A DNA stretch of 34,939 nt from Candidatus Kaiserbacteria bacterium RIFCSPHIGHO2_01_FULL_55_37 (GCA_001781175.1 MFKY01000034.1:1-34939), one strand, 5' to 3'; counted from the stretch's first letter, positions 1 to 9,230 are shown. Notes: generated from the letters alone by a model not told the origin. Program-made: numbers and translations.

Positions 1-1
1 T

Positions 2-1525
2 GCCGAAATATGGAGCAAACTTTTTGCAAAAAAGGGGATTGACGCGAAAGTTGTGGAAATCGGTTCGGAGGAGGACGGCTACCGTCTCGGCATGCAGGGC
101 GGCCGCATCTTTTACTACGACGCCGAGAAAAACTGGTGGAGCCGCGCCGGCGTCCCTCAAAATATGCCCGCAGGGGAGCCGGGAGGTCCCGACAGTGAGG
201 TCTTCTACGATTTCGGTCATTCTGGTCTTGTTGCCCATGACCCGAAGTTCGGCGCGGAGTGTCATCCCAATTGCGATTGCGGACGATTCCTTGAGATAGG
301 CAACTCAGTTTTCATGCAGTACATCAAGCAGGCTGACGGCTCATTCGCTCTTCTCCCCAAGCAAAACGTGGACTTCGGCGGGGGGCTTGAGCGCATTGCC
401 GCTGCTGCACAGAACAACCCTGACATCTTCGCCATTGACGTTTTTGCCGATGTCATCGGTCTCCTCATCCATTTCTCCGGCAAAGAGTATGAGGACAAGC
501 GATATCAGCGCTCATACCGCATCGTTGCCGACCACATGCGCGCCGCGACATTCATGCTCGCTGATGGTGTGCGACCGGCCAACACCGACCGCGGGTACGT
601 CTTGCGCCGCCTCATCCGCCGCTCGGCGCAGCATACGCAGAAACTCGAAATACAGAATGGTAAGGCGGCGGACAGCATGCTCGTCCGCTGTGCGGTGTCT
701 TTCATAGAGAAGTACAAGCAGGCATATCCGGAACTCGGCTCCGAGGAGGCGTATGAAACTATCACGAGCGAGATATGGAAAGAAGAAAAGCAGTTCGCGC
801 ACACGTTGGAAAGCGGCATGAAAGAGTTCGAGAAGGTTGCAAAAGCGGGGCACATCGCGAGCAATGACGCCTTCCTCCTCTTCACCACTTACGGCTTCCC
901 GTTTGAGATGACACTGGAGCTTGCGCACGAGCGGGGAATAGACGTCGATGAGGACGGATTTGCCGCTGCAATGAAAAAGCATCGCGAACAGAGCCGCGCC
1001 GGAAGTGAGCAGAAGTTCAAGGGGGGACTTGCCGACCAGTCTGAAAAGACCACGCGTTTGCACACCGCACACCACCTCTTGCTCAAAGCCCTGCAAATGG
1101 TCCTCGGCCCCACCGTCAAACAGCGCGGAAGCAACATCACGCAGGAGCGATTACGCATAGACTTCTCTCACGGTGCGAAGATGACACCGGAGCAAATTAA
1201 AGACGTGGAGCGTATCGTGAACGAAAAGATTGCAGAGGAATTGCCAATGATACGCTCGACTCTGCCGAAGGACGAAGCGGAGAAGCTCGGCGCAGAACAC
1301 GAATTCGGCGCGAAGTACCCCGACATGGTCACGGTCTACTCTCTCGGCCCTAAAGAGGCGACGACAAACGACCCGCAGTTCGACAAAGCGTTCTCGATAG
1401 AATTCTGCGGCGGTCCCCATGTCGAGAACACGCGCGAGATAGCCGCAGGCGGCACATTCAAAATTCAGAAAGAGGAAGCGGTTGCAGCAGGCATCCGGCG
1501 TATCAAGGCGGTGTTGACCGTGTAA
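2..1525 (+). CDS. alaS: alanyl-tRNA synthetase, 5'-truncated by window edge
   Basis: Frame open from base 2; contains AlaRS signatures (GGGLERIAAAAQ, DHMRAATFMLADGVRPANTDRGYVLRRLIRR, HTAHHLLLKAL, EFCGGPHVENT). Confidence 0.95.
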   Translation, partial: AEIWSKLFAKKGIDAKVVEIGSEEDGYRLGMQGGRIFYYDAEKNWWSRAGVPQNMPAGEPGGPDSEVFYDFGHSGLVAHDPKFGAECHPNCDCGRFLEIGNSVFMQYIKQADGSFALLPKQNVDFGGGLERIAAAAQNNPDIFAIDVFADVIGLLIHFSGKEYEDKRYQRSYRIVADHMRAATFMLADGVRPANTDRGYVLRRLIRRSAQHTQKLEIQNGKAADSMLVRCAVSFIEKYKQAYPELGSEEAYETITSEIWKEEKQFAHTLESGMKEFEKVAKAGHIASNDAFLLFTTYGFPFEMTLELAHERGIDVDEDGFAAAMKKHREQSRAGSEQKFKGGLADQSEKTTRLHTAHHLLLKALQMVLGPTVKQRGSNITQERLRIDFSHGAKMTPEQIKDVERIVNEKIAEELPMIRSTLPKDEAEKLGAEHEFGAKYPDMVTVYSLGPKEATTNDPQFDKAFSIEFCGGPHVENTREIAAGGTFKIQKEEAVAAGIRRIKAVLTV

Positions 1526-1581
1526 TTTTACTGACGCATAGTGCTCGGCAGTGGGCAATCACGCTCCAATGGAGGTCGGCT

Positions 1582-2121
1582 ATGGCCGAACAAGAGAAAA
1601 ATACTCCGGCGGAAACGTGCAAGTTCCGTTGGAGAATTCACCCCTTCGGGGGAGATGAGTACATCATCTTTCTTTGGTGGGGAGAAGTCCCCGCAAGGGA
1701 GTTCAACCGGAGGGTACTTAGAATTTCGGAACGAGGGTACAGGGAATGGCTTGCCATCGAACGGGCTAGTGATTTTTGGGAAGCCACTCTGCCTGTCCCC
1801 ATGGGGATGGTTGCGATGACCCTTGGACTGTTGGCCCTGGCTGCGGAGAGGTATTCTCCCGCAGCTAAGCTCTTTATCGAGAGCCCGATTGGCACCACTC
1901 TTCTCGCGTCGGTCACGCTTATGGCGGTTCTCAGTATTATCTTACCCGTGGTGCGCATATGCGTGGACCAACGCCTCAAGAAAAAACTGCTACGGGCCGA
2001 GCTCGGGGTTCAGGTAGCACCCGAGCTCATCAGAACGATCCATGATCCTATTAGGGGCGGGATGTACATCCTTATCCCTCAGAGCGTTATGGACGAACGT
2101 GAATACACTCGCAGATGCTGA
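1582..2121 (+). CDS. hypothetical membrane protein (two hydrophobic segments)
   Basis: 179-aa ORF with GGAGG about 6 nt upstream of ATG; hydrophobic stretches MGMVAMTLGLLALAAE and LLASVTLMAVLSIILPVVRI. Confidence 0.6.
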   Translation: MAEQEKNTPAETCKFRWRIHPFGGDEYIIFLWWGEVPAREFNRRVLRISERGYREWLAIERASDFWEATLPVPMGMVAMTLGLLALAAERYSPAAKLFIESPIGTTLLASVTLMAVLSIILPVVRICVDQRLKKKLLRAELGVQVAPELIRTIHDPIRGGMYILIPQSVMDEREYTRRC

Positions 2122-2155
2122 GGCCGAATGCACCCGTACATTGAAGCCCGTACTT

Positions 2156-2195
2156 CACGCCCGCCGGTATCAACTGGCGGGCGTGATTGTTTTTT
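2156..2195 (+). terminator. intrinsic terminator
   Basis: CACGCCCGCC-loop-GGCGGGCGTG (10-bp perfect stem) followed by ATTGTTTTTT. Confidence 0.85.
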
Positions 2196-2251
2196 CAACA
2201 CTTCGCTAACATTCGCAGACCTGCCGACTCTTTGACTGCTATACTTACTCA

Positions 2252-3427
2252 ATGTTCGGAATACATCTCGGGGGAGTGCGCTCGCCCCGCCGATGGCGGG
2301 GTGAGAAGATAGTCGCTGTCGCGGATATCGGGAGCGGCAGCGCCGCCGTGGCGATTCTTGCGGTCCCAAAAGAAGGACCCGCCCGTATCCTTGCTGCGGA
2401 ACGCCGCATACTTCCTATTGAGGAGCGGACCCCTGAAGCTATCATCGCCGCCATTGCTCAACATCTGTCCGAGGCCGGTGGGCACGTACTCGCGACGCAT
2501 CGTAAAAATGGAGGTGTCATCCCACGGTCGGTCCACGCCATCATCCGCGCACCCTGGACACAGTCTAAAACCGTCTCCGCGAAGACGACTTTGCCTACAT
2601 CCACGAAAATCTCACGCAAACTTATCGTACAACTTTCGCAACAAGCTCTCGCGAGCGATACCGAATTCGAGCGGAGCAACCTCATAGAGGCGGGCGTCGT
2701 GCGCGTCGAGGTCAACGGTTATCCGACCGCTCAGCCGGAAGGAAAGTCCGGCGATATGCTTTCGGTCGCCGCGCTTGTCAGCGAATGCGACGGGCAGTTG
2801 CGCGCTTCGGTCGCCGGTGTCCTCCAACAGCTCTTCGGCGCACATCCCTCGACGATATCTTCGGGAGTCCGCGCGATCCTTTCGGTAATGCGGGACATGC
2901 CGGGTGCACCCGACGACTTCGTCATTATGGACATGGCGAGTGAGGGGACGAATTTTGTCGTAGTCCGCGAGGGCGTTACGATTGAGCACGCCGCCATGCC
3001 CGAGGGAAAGAATTCTCTTTTGCGGCGCATCGGCGGCAACAACCTTCCCGCCGACACCTTGGCCATGCTCCGTCTTGTGGCGCGCGGCGAGTGTCACGAC
3101 CCCGCATGCGCGACGCTCGGTGCCGCGATGACGAAGTGCGAGCCGGAGCTTGTGCGCAGCTTCGGCGACATCATCTCGAAGCTGGTCTCGCGCCAACGGT
3201 TGCCGAACCATCTGATACTTGCGACCAACGAGGGTCTCATGCCGTGGCTGTCCGCTTTTTTCTCGCGCATAGATTTTGCACAATTCACCACAACGACGCA
3301 GCCGTTCATCGTCTCGACTCTCAAGCCCGTCGACCTTGCGCATTGGGCGCTCCCCGACACGATGGTGCGAACAGACACCGGAATCCTGCTGGCTGCGGCA
3401 CTTGTTAACATCAAAGAAAGGGCATGA
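2252..3427 (+). CDS. FtsA/PilM-like actin-fold ATPase (probable)
   Basis: 391-aa ORF; N-terminal phosphate-1-like VAVADIGSGSAAVAIL, internal FVIMDMASEGTNFVVV; TATACT 6 nt upstream of ATG. Confidence 0.55.
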   Translation: MFGIHLGGVRSPRRWRGEKIVAVADIGSGSAAVAILAVPKEGPARILAAERRILPIEERTPEAIIAAIAQHLSEAGGHVLATHRKNGGVIPRSVHAIIRAPWTQSKTVSAKTTLPTSTKISRKLIVQLSQQALASDTEFERSNLIEAGVVRVEVNGYPTAQPEGKSGDMLSVAALVSECDGQLRASVAGVLQQLFGAHPSTISSGVRAILSVMRDMPGAPDDFVIMDMASEGTNFVVVREGVTIEHAAMPEGKNSLLRRIGGNNLPADTLAMLRLVARGECHDPACATLGAAMTKCEPELVRSFGDIISKLVSRQRLPNHLILATNEGLMPWLSAFFSRIDFAQFTTTTQPFIVSTLKPVDLAHWALPDTMVRTDTGILLAAALVNIKERA

Positions 3428-3454
3428 TGTTTACATGGTGTAGAATTATCCGAT

Positions 3455-4906
3455 ATGGCAAAAGATTATTTTCAGGACATTATTCCTCCCGCCGGCGAGC
3501 CTATCCCGCCACGGCAATTCCCGCAGAGCGTGCCCGGCCCGTCGGAGACCCAGAATTCAGACGCGCGTGACATACCTATCCGTGTAGCTGATGCACAAGA
3601 GGGGCAAGATCCGGCCGACCCGGCCTCGCGCGGTATCCGGAGCATATCCGCACCCGCGCGCTCGCGTCCACCCCGTTTTACCGGAGCGCCCGTCCAAATG
3701 GACCAGGATACCCGCGGCTCGTACGGAGGTCTTCCGCAGGGTCCGTCGCGCCGGTCCACCCGCCTCTGGATATGGGCGGCCGCGTCGCTCTTCGTACTAG
3801 TCGGCGCCACACTGCTTCTTTTTGTCTTTTCGTCCACTGTCATCACCCTCACGCCAAAATCTCGTGCCGCTACGCTGACGGCCGCTACGCTGACGGCCTA
3901 TCAGGTAGCTACCGCGGCGGACGCAACACCCGGTACGCTTTCGTATACAGTACAGACGTTCGACCTCGAAGATTCCGATGTCGTTGCCTCAAAAGGGACA
4001 ACGCACGTCGAATCGAAGGCGTCCGGTAGTATCGCCCTATACAACGCATACTCGGCGACGCCTGTCCGTTTGGTGAAGACAACGCGGTTTGAATCTCCCG
4101 ACGGCCTCATATTCCGGGCACTTTCCGATATTGTTGTACCGGGGAAAGTCGGCTCTACGCCGGGGCAGGTCAACGTCACGGTTGCCGCCGACCAGGCAGG
4201 CGAGAAATACAACATCGGACCGACTGCGAAATTTACGCTGCCCGGCCTTAAATCCACCGCCGCCATGTACAGCGGCGTCTATGCGAAATCCAGCGCCGCT
4301 TTCTCGGGAGGATTTGCAGGCGAGCAAGCGGGCGCCGAACCGGGAGCTCTCGACAGCGCGGTCGCTCTTCTTCGCACAAAGCTCGAGACGAAAGCACGTG
4401 AAGCAGCTGTGGCTCAAGCCAAGGACGGCACTTCGGTTTTCTCCGGCCTTATCGGAATAACCTACGAATCGCTCCCCAATACCACGGAGGCGGGGGATTC
4501 AGTGCGCATCCATCAGAAAGCTCGGGTAACGGTGCCCGTATTCCCCGCGCGGGCGTTTGCACAAGCGCTCATGCACGCGGCGTTTGCCGATGTAAGTGAC
4601 GCGCCGGTAACGATAAAGCCGTCTGAAGACTTCTACGTCCGTGCGGCGGAATCGGAAGACGAGGCTCAGACGGGCGTCTTGAATGTCGCTGTTTCCGGCG
4701 GCGTCCTCTTCATCTGGGACACCGACACCGAGGCCCTCTCAAAGGCTTTGGCCGGCAAAGATTCCTCGGTATTCCAAAATATAGTAAACGGCTATACAAG
4801 CATTCAGGAGGCCCACGCCCGCATTACTCCTTTCTGGCGGAGCACCTTCCCCGAGGATCCGGCGGACATCAACATCGACGTAGTCGTCCCCGATGCAGGC
4901 AAATAG
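3455..4906 (+). CDS. single-pass membrane protein, baseplate-J-like type seen in CPR genomes
   Basis: 483 aa; Pro-rich N-terminus, one TM helix (LWIWAAASLFVLVGATLLLFVFSSTVITLTPK), beta-rich exterior region. Confidence 0.5.
   Translation: MAKDYFQDIIPPAGEPIPPRQFPQSVPGPSETQNSDARDIPIRVADAQEGQDPADPASRGIRSISAPARSRPPRFTGAPVQMDQDTRGSYGGLPQGPSRRSTRLWIWAAASLFVLVGATLLLFVFSSTVITLTPKSRAATLTAATLTAYQVATAADATPGTLSYTVQTFDLEDSDVVASKGTTHVESKASGSIALYNAYSATPVRLVKTTRFESPDGLIFRALSDIVVPGKVGSTPGQVNVTVAADQAGEKYNIGPTAKFTLPGLKSTAAMYSGVYAKSSAAFSGGFAGEQAGAEPGALDSAVALLRTKLETKAREAAVAQAKDGTSVFSGLIGITYESLPNTTEAGDSVRIHQKARVTVPVFPARAFAQALMHAAFADVSDAPVTIKPSEDFYVRAAESEDEAQTGVLNVAVSGGVLFIWDTDTEALSKALAGKDSSVFQNIVNGYTSIQEAHARITPFWRSTFPEDPADINIDVVVPDAGK
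3866..3898 (+). repeat. 15-bp tandem duplication (GCCGCTACGCTGACG x2 plus GCC)
   Basis: Exact 15-bp repeat, in frame, encodes AATLT-AATLT. Confidence 0.9.
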
Positions 4907-4996
4907 CCTGTGAGCGTTTGACCCCACACGGATTCGCATTTACCACCTCCCACGCACAATGAGCACCGAAATACTATTAGTGGCCCGTGTGAGGGG

Positions 4997-5025
4997 TTGA
5001 CTATCCCGCGAAGAGCTGCTATTCT
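4997..5025 (+). promoter_or_regulatory. sigma70-type promoter of infA
   Basis: TTGACT (4997-5002), 17-nt spacer, TATTCT (5020-5025). Confidence 0.65.
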
Positions 5026-5038
5026 CACTCACGCAGAT

Positions 5039-5245
5039 ATGTCCGAACTAGAGGTTGTAAGTGGAGTCGTCGACGAGGCGCTTCCCAACACCCTTTTTCA
5101 GGTGAAGCTCGAAGGGGGGACTCGCGTGCTCGCGTATCTCGCCGGAAAGATGCGGCTGCATAGAATTAAAGTGCTCGTTGGCGACAAAGTAGAAGTGCGA
5201 CTCGACCCTTACGGAGGTCGCGCACGTATCGTCAGGCGCACCTAG
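5039..5245 (+). CDS. infA: translation initiation factor IF-1
   Basis: MSELEVVSGVVDEALPNTLFQVKLEGGTRVLAYLAGKMRLHRIKVLVGDKVEVRLDPYGGRARIVRRT; IF-1 family. The ORF track's earlier TTG start overlaps the -35 box. Confidence 0.93.
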   Translation: MSELEVVSGVVDEALPNTLFQVKLEGGTRVLAYLAGKMRLHRIKVLVGDKVEVRLDPYGGRARIVRRT

Positions 5246-5319
5246 AGACCAACACTGAGAGTCGCGCACTCCGAGGTTCGGAGACGGGATTCCGGTTATG
5301 TTTTGCAACGATAGACACA

Positions 5320-5405
5320 TGAATCCCGTTAGAAATGTAGTCCGAGGGTTCATGTCGGGTAATTATTCAAGGAAGGTTTACCAATGTAATTTCTAACGGG
5401 ATGAA
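5320..5405 (+). repeat. start-codon inverted-repeat element, copy 1 (rpmJ), with TGAA direct repeats
   Basis: TCCCGTTAGAAAT (5324-5336) / ATTTCTAACGGGA (5389-5401), perfect 13-bp inverted repeat; flanking TGAA at 5320-5323 and 5402-5405. Confidence 0.9.
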
Positions 5406-5514
5406 AGTAAAATCCTCAGTAAAAAAGATCTGTACACATTGTCACGCGGTGAAGCGTCGCGGGCGGTTGTGGGTTATTTGCAAAAATCCGAGACATAAAC
5501 AAAGACAAGGTTAA
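5401..5514 (+). CDS. rpmJ: 50S ribosomal protein L36 (absent from the supplied ORF track)
   Basis: [37 protein letters not shown], full-length L36 signature. Confidence 0.97.
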   Translation: MKVKSSVKKICTHCHAVKRRGRLWVICKNPRHKQRQG

Positions 5515-5519
5515 TCAAT

Positions 5520-5900
5520 ATGCGTATCGCCGGAATTACAATACCCGAAGAGAAGCGCCTGGAAATAGGCCTTACCGCCATTTACGGCGTCGGCCGTCCG
5601 CGTGCACTCACCACTCTTAAGGCGCTCGGAATTGACCCGGGTAAAAAGCCGAAAGACGTGTCCGCGAAAGAGGAGGCGTCGCTGCGCGAAGCCCTCGAGA
5701 AATTCACTGTGGAGGGTGAACTACGGCGAGACGTGAGCGGCAACATACGCCGGCTAAAAGACATTAAATCCTATCGCGGTTCCCGGCACGCCAAGCATCT
5801 TCCCGGTCGCGGTCAACGTTCTAAAACCAATTCACGCACGGTCCGCGGCAACGTCCGGAAGACGATGACATCAGGCCGCCGCAAATTGGAGAAAACATAA
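5520..5900 (+). CDS. rpsM: 30S ribosomal protein S13
   Basis: MRIAGITIPEEKRLEIGLTAIYGVGR...SYRGSRHAKHLPGRGQRSKTNSRT. Confidence 0.97.
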   Translation: MRIAGITIPEEKRLEIGLTAIYGVGRPRALTTLKALGIDPGKKPKDVSAKEEASLREALEKFTVEGELRRDVSGNIRRLKDIKSYRGSRHAKHLPGRGQRSKTNSRTVRGNVRKTMTSGRRKLEKT

Positions 5901-5926
5901 TCCAAAAAATTTATTTTTGTACAAGT

Positions 5927-6361
5927 ATGGGAAAAAAAAGAATCATAAGAAAAAGTGGGGGAAGCGTTGACCAGGGACTGAAATCCCGCTCTCTCGCACG
6001 CATCGCAAAGAAGAACATCCTCGCGGGTACCTTGCACATACACGCCACCTACAACAACACCAAAGTACTCCTCACCGACAAGAACGGCAACGCCGTCGCG
6101 TGGTCGTCTTCCGGCGCGCTTGGCTTTTCGGGCGCCAAGAAGGGCACTCCGTTCGCAGCCGCGAAAGTCGGGGAGCTCGTGGGAGACAAAGCGGTCATTA
6201 TCGGCGTCAAAGAGGTGGACGTCGTCATCCGGGGAGTCGGAGCCGGCCGTGAATCCGCGATGCGCGGGTTTGTCGGCAAAGGTATCGACGTCACCCGGAT
6301 TGCCGACGACACACCGGTACCGCATAATGGCCCCCGACCGCCGAAACCCCGGAGAGTCTAA
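5927..6361 (+). CDS. rpsK: 30S ribosomal protein S11
   Basis: LHIHATYNNTKVLLTDKNGNAVAWSSSGALGFSGAKKGTPFAA...NGPRPPKPRRV. Confidence 0.97.
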   Translation: MGKKRIIRKSGGSVDQGLKSRSLARIAKKNILAGTLHIHATYNNTKVLLTDKNGNAVAWSSSGALGFSGAKKGTPFAAAKVGELVGDKAVIIGVKEVDVVIRGVGAGRESAMRGFVGKGIDVTRIADDTPVPHNGPRPPKPRRV

Positions 6362-6367
6362 AAATAT

Positions 6368-6985
6368 ATGTTGCTCATCAAATCAAAATTCAAGATCGCA
6401 AAACGGCTCGGCGCCGCCATCTTTGAGAAGACGCAATCCCAGAAGTTCGCGCTCTCCGAGGCACGCTCCGCCGCCAACAAGAAGACCCGCGGCGGCCGCG
6501 GCGGAAGCGACTACGGACGGCAGCTTCTGGAAAAACAGCGCGTTCGTTTTACGTACGGTATCTCGGAAAGGCAACTTTCCAACTATGCGAAAGTGGCTTA
6601 CACGCAACCCGACCCTTCGGCGAGCTTGCACTGCGCGCTCGAAATGCGCGCGGACAGCGTCGCATACCGCGCGGGCCTGTTGCCCACGCGTCGCGCGGCA
6701 CGTCAGGCTGTTTCCCACGGCCACATCATTGTGAACGGCAAGCGCACGACCGTCCCTTCGTATCGCGTCCGCAAAGGCGACGTCGTCAGCGTCCGCGAAG
6801 GTAGCCGTCGTAGCCCGTTGTTTTCCGGACTGCTCGAGAACAAAGCGGAGAATACGCGTTCTATTCCCGCATGGCTCACAGTCGACCTCAGCTTGCTCCA
6901 AGCGGAGGTAGTCGGGGAGCCGACTTACAACACTGTTGAGACCGGGCTTGATTATGCAACGGTCTTTGAGTTCTACAGCAGATAA
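6368..6985 (+). CDS. rpsD: 30S ribosomal protein S4
   Basis: GISERQLSNYAKVAY, RRAARQAVSHGHIIVNGKRTTVPSYRVRKGDVVSV. Confidence 0.97.
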   Translation: MLLIKSKFKIAKRLGAAIFEKTQSQKFALSEARSAANKKTRGGRGGSDYGRQLLEKQRVRFTYGISERQLSNYAKVAYTQPDPSASLHCALEMRADSVAYRAGLLPTRRAARQAVSHGHIIVNGKRTTVPSYRVRKGDVVSVREGSRRSPLFSGLLENKAENTRSIPAWLTVDLSLLQAEVVGEPTYNTVETGLDYATVFEFYSR

Positions 6986-7062
6986 TGGTATACTAGTGCC
7001 CACTTTTGTGTCTTTAGGCGTTTTCTATTTATTACTAGAAGCTATCAATTAAAAGCTACCAT

Positions 7063-8040
7063 ATGTCGGATTACCACATTGCACTGCCGAGTAAGCCACG
7101 CGTCGTCTCCGAAACGGAGCGGGGCGGTACCTATGAGATAGACGGACTCTATCCGGGATACGGCTACACCTTGGGCAACTCTCTGCGCCGCATCATCCTC
7201 TCGTCTCTTCCGGGCGCGGCAGTCACACACGTCAAGCTCCCCGGCGTTGCCCACGAATTCTCCACCATCGAAGGCGTCAAGGAGGATGTCGTAACGCTCT
7301 TGCTCAATATACGGAAGATTCGCCTCAAGCTTTTGACCGACGAGCCTCAGACCATCACGCTTTCCGTGAAGGGTCCGAAGGGGGTGACCGCAGCGGACCT
7401 GAAGCTGCCGGGCCAAGTCGAGATATTGAATCCGGAACAACACATCGCTGACGTAAGCGGCAAAGTAAACCTCGAAGTGGAATTGCGCGCAGAACGCGGA
7501 CTCGGCTACATCGCAAAAGAAATGCACCAAAAAGAGCGTGTCGAGATCGGCACCATCGCGCTCGATGCGATTTTCTCGCCGATACGCCGCGTCAACTACG
7601 AAGTGGAGAACATGCGCGTCGGTGACCGCACTGATTTCAACCGCCTCAGGATCGTTATCGAGACCGATGGCACACTCGCTCCGCGTGAAGCGCTCGAAAG
7701 TTCTATCAAGACGATGATTCATCAGCTCAAAGCAGTCGTCGGATTCAAGGAGGACGAGGTTCCGGAGGCTCTCATGGGTACCGCTGAATCTCACACGGGT
7801 TCTCGCGAGGACAAAGGCGGCACCATGGACGCCGAAGTACTGAAGACCCGCATCACCGAATTGAGCATGCCCCAACGCGTCGAAATGGCGCTCGACAACG
7901 CCTCTATCCGTACCGTCGGGGGATTGGTCCGCAAACGCGAGGATGACCTCCTTGCAATAGAAGGACTCGGCCAGAAAGGGCTTCAGGACATTAAGCGCGC
8001 ACTCTCAAACATGGGTCTCACACTCCGCAACGATAAGTAA
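7063..8040 (+). CDS. rpoA: RNA polymerase alpha subunit
   Basis: GYGYTLGNSLRRIILSSLPGAAVTHVKL and C-terminal alpha-CTD. Confidence 0.97.
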   Translation: MSDYHIALPSKPRVVSETERGGTYEIDGLYPGYGYTLGNSLRRIILSSLPGAAVTHVKLPGVAHEFSTIEGVKEDVVTLLLNIRKIRLKLLTDEPQTITLSVKGPKGVTAADLKLPGQVEILNPEQHIADVSGKVNLEVELRAERGLGYIAKEMHQKERVEIGTIALDAIFSPIRRVNYEVENMRVGDRTDFNRLRIVIETDGTLAPREALESSIKTMIHQLKAVVGFKEDEVPEALMGTAESHTGSREDKGGTMDAEVLKTRITELSMPQRVEMALDNASIRTVGGLVRKREDDLLAIEGLGQKGLQDIKRALSNMGLTLRNDK

Positions 8041-8045
8041 CGCGT

Positions 8046-8432
8046 ATGCAGCATCATAAGAAGAACAGAAAATTGGGACGTAAAAAGGGTCAGAGGGTTG
8101 CGCTTTTGCGCAGCTTGGCCCGTTCGCTCGTGCTCCGGGAAGGTATCACAACCACTATTGCCAAGGCGAAGGAACTGCGCCCCTTCGTCGAGCGGATGGT
8201 CTCAATGAGCAAGAAGAACACCCTCGCCTCACGACGCATCGTAGGTACACGCATGGGAGGTGCCCATGAGGTGGTCAAAAAACTGCACGATGTATACGCT
8301 CCGCGCTACGCAAAACGCGCCGGCGGCTATACCCGCATCGTTAATCTCGGCAGAGTGGGGAAGCGCGCCGGCGAAGCCGCACGCATTGAATTCGTTTCCG
8401 CCGAAGGCGGATCCTCCTCCGGAGGAAAATAA
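8046..8432 (+). CDS. rplQ: 50S ribosomal protein L17
   Basis: MQHHKKNRKLGRKKGQRVALLRSLARSLVLREGITTTIAKAKELRPFVERM. Confidence 0.96.
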   Translation: MQHHKKNRKLGRKKGQRVALLRSLARSLVLREGITTTIAKAKELRPFVERMVSMSKKNTLASRRIVGTRMGGAHEVVKKLHDVYAPRYAKRAGGYTRIVNLGRVGKRAGEAARIEFVSAEGGSSSGGK

Positions 8433-8437
8433 TTAGT

Positions 8438-8794
8438 ATGGAGACAAAAAACACATACACAATTGATGCCGCCGGCCGTACGCTCGGACGCGTCGCCTCT
8501 GAGGCCGCAAAGGCGCTCATGGGCAAGATGAGAGCGGACTACACGCCGAATAAAAATTCGAACGTCAAAGTCACTGTCACCAACGCAAGCAAGCTCTATA
8601 TCCGGGAACGTAAACGCTCGCGCACAATCTATACGACCTACTCGGGTTATCCGGGCGGCTTGAAGAAAGAAAGTCTCGCATCACTCGCCGCACGCAAAGG
8701 CAACGCCGAAGCTATCCGCCGTGCCGTCGCCCGCATGCTTCCGCGCAACACGATGCACACGCCGCGTTTGAAAAATTTAGCGGTCACCGAATAG
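8438..8794 (+). CDS. rplM: 50S ribosomal protein L13
   Basis: IDAAGRTLGRVASEAAKALMGK...YSGYPGGLKKESL...RAVARMLPRNTM. Confidence 0.95.
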   Translation: METKNTYTIDAAGRTLGRVASEAAKALMGKMRADYTPNKNSNVKVTVTNASKLYIRERKRSRTIYTTYSGYPGGLKKESLASLAARKGNAEAIRRAVARMLPRNTMHTPRLKNLAVTE

Positions 8795-8819
8795 TTCGAC
8801 TTACTCACTATACATATTT

Positions 8820-9215
8820 ATGGCAAAAGAATTACGATACACAGAAGCAGTAGGCCGCCGCAAGACCGCGACAGCGCGCGTACGCATCACTGAGGCGAAG
8901 AGTTCTTCGATGACGGTGAACGGCAAGATGGCGGATGAATATTTCCCGCTCGACGTTATGGTGAAGATGGCATTCTCTCCGCTCGTGCTTATGGGCGCCA
9001 CCTACGCTGTCTCCGCGCACGTACAGGGCGGCGGTCAGAAGGCTCAGGCGGAAGCGATTCGCCTCGGCCTTTCACGCGCCATGATAGAAGTCACTCCGGA
9101 ACAACGCAAAGACCTCAAGGTTCGCGGTTTCCTCAAACGCGATCCTCGAGCCAAGGAACGCAAAAAGTTCGGCCTCAAAGCTGCACGTCGTGCGCCGCAA
9201 TGGTCGAAGCGCTAA
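8820..9215 (+). CDS. rpsI: 30S ribosomal protein S9
   Basis: EAVGRRKTATARVRI...VQGGGQKAQAEAIRLGLSRAM...RDPRAKERKKFGLKAARRAPQWSKR. Confidence 0.97.
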   Translation: MAKELRYTEAVGRRKTATARVRITEAKSSSMTVNGKMADEYFPLDVMVKMAFSPLVLMGATYAVSAHVQGGGQKAQAEAIRLGLSRAMIEVTPEQRKDLKVRGFLKRDPRAKERKKFGLKAARRAPQWSKR

Positions 9216-9230
9216 TTCTGACACCATCCC

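Noticed and set aside
2612-3343. Long antisense ORFs (e.g. 2612-3343 minus, 31872-32987 minus, 15455-16129 minus)
   Set aside because: They lie entirely opposite well-supported genes, are Arg/His-rich, and are typical shadow ORFs of GC-biased coding sequence.
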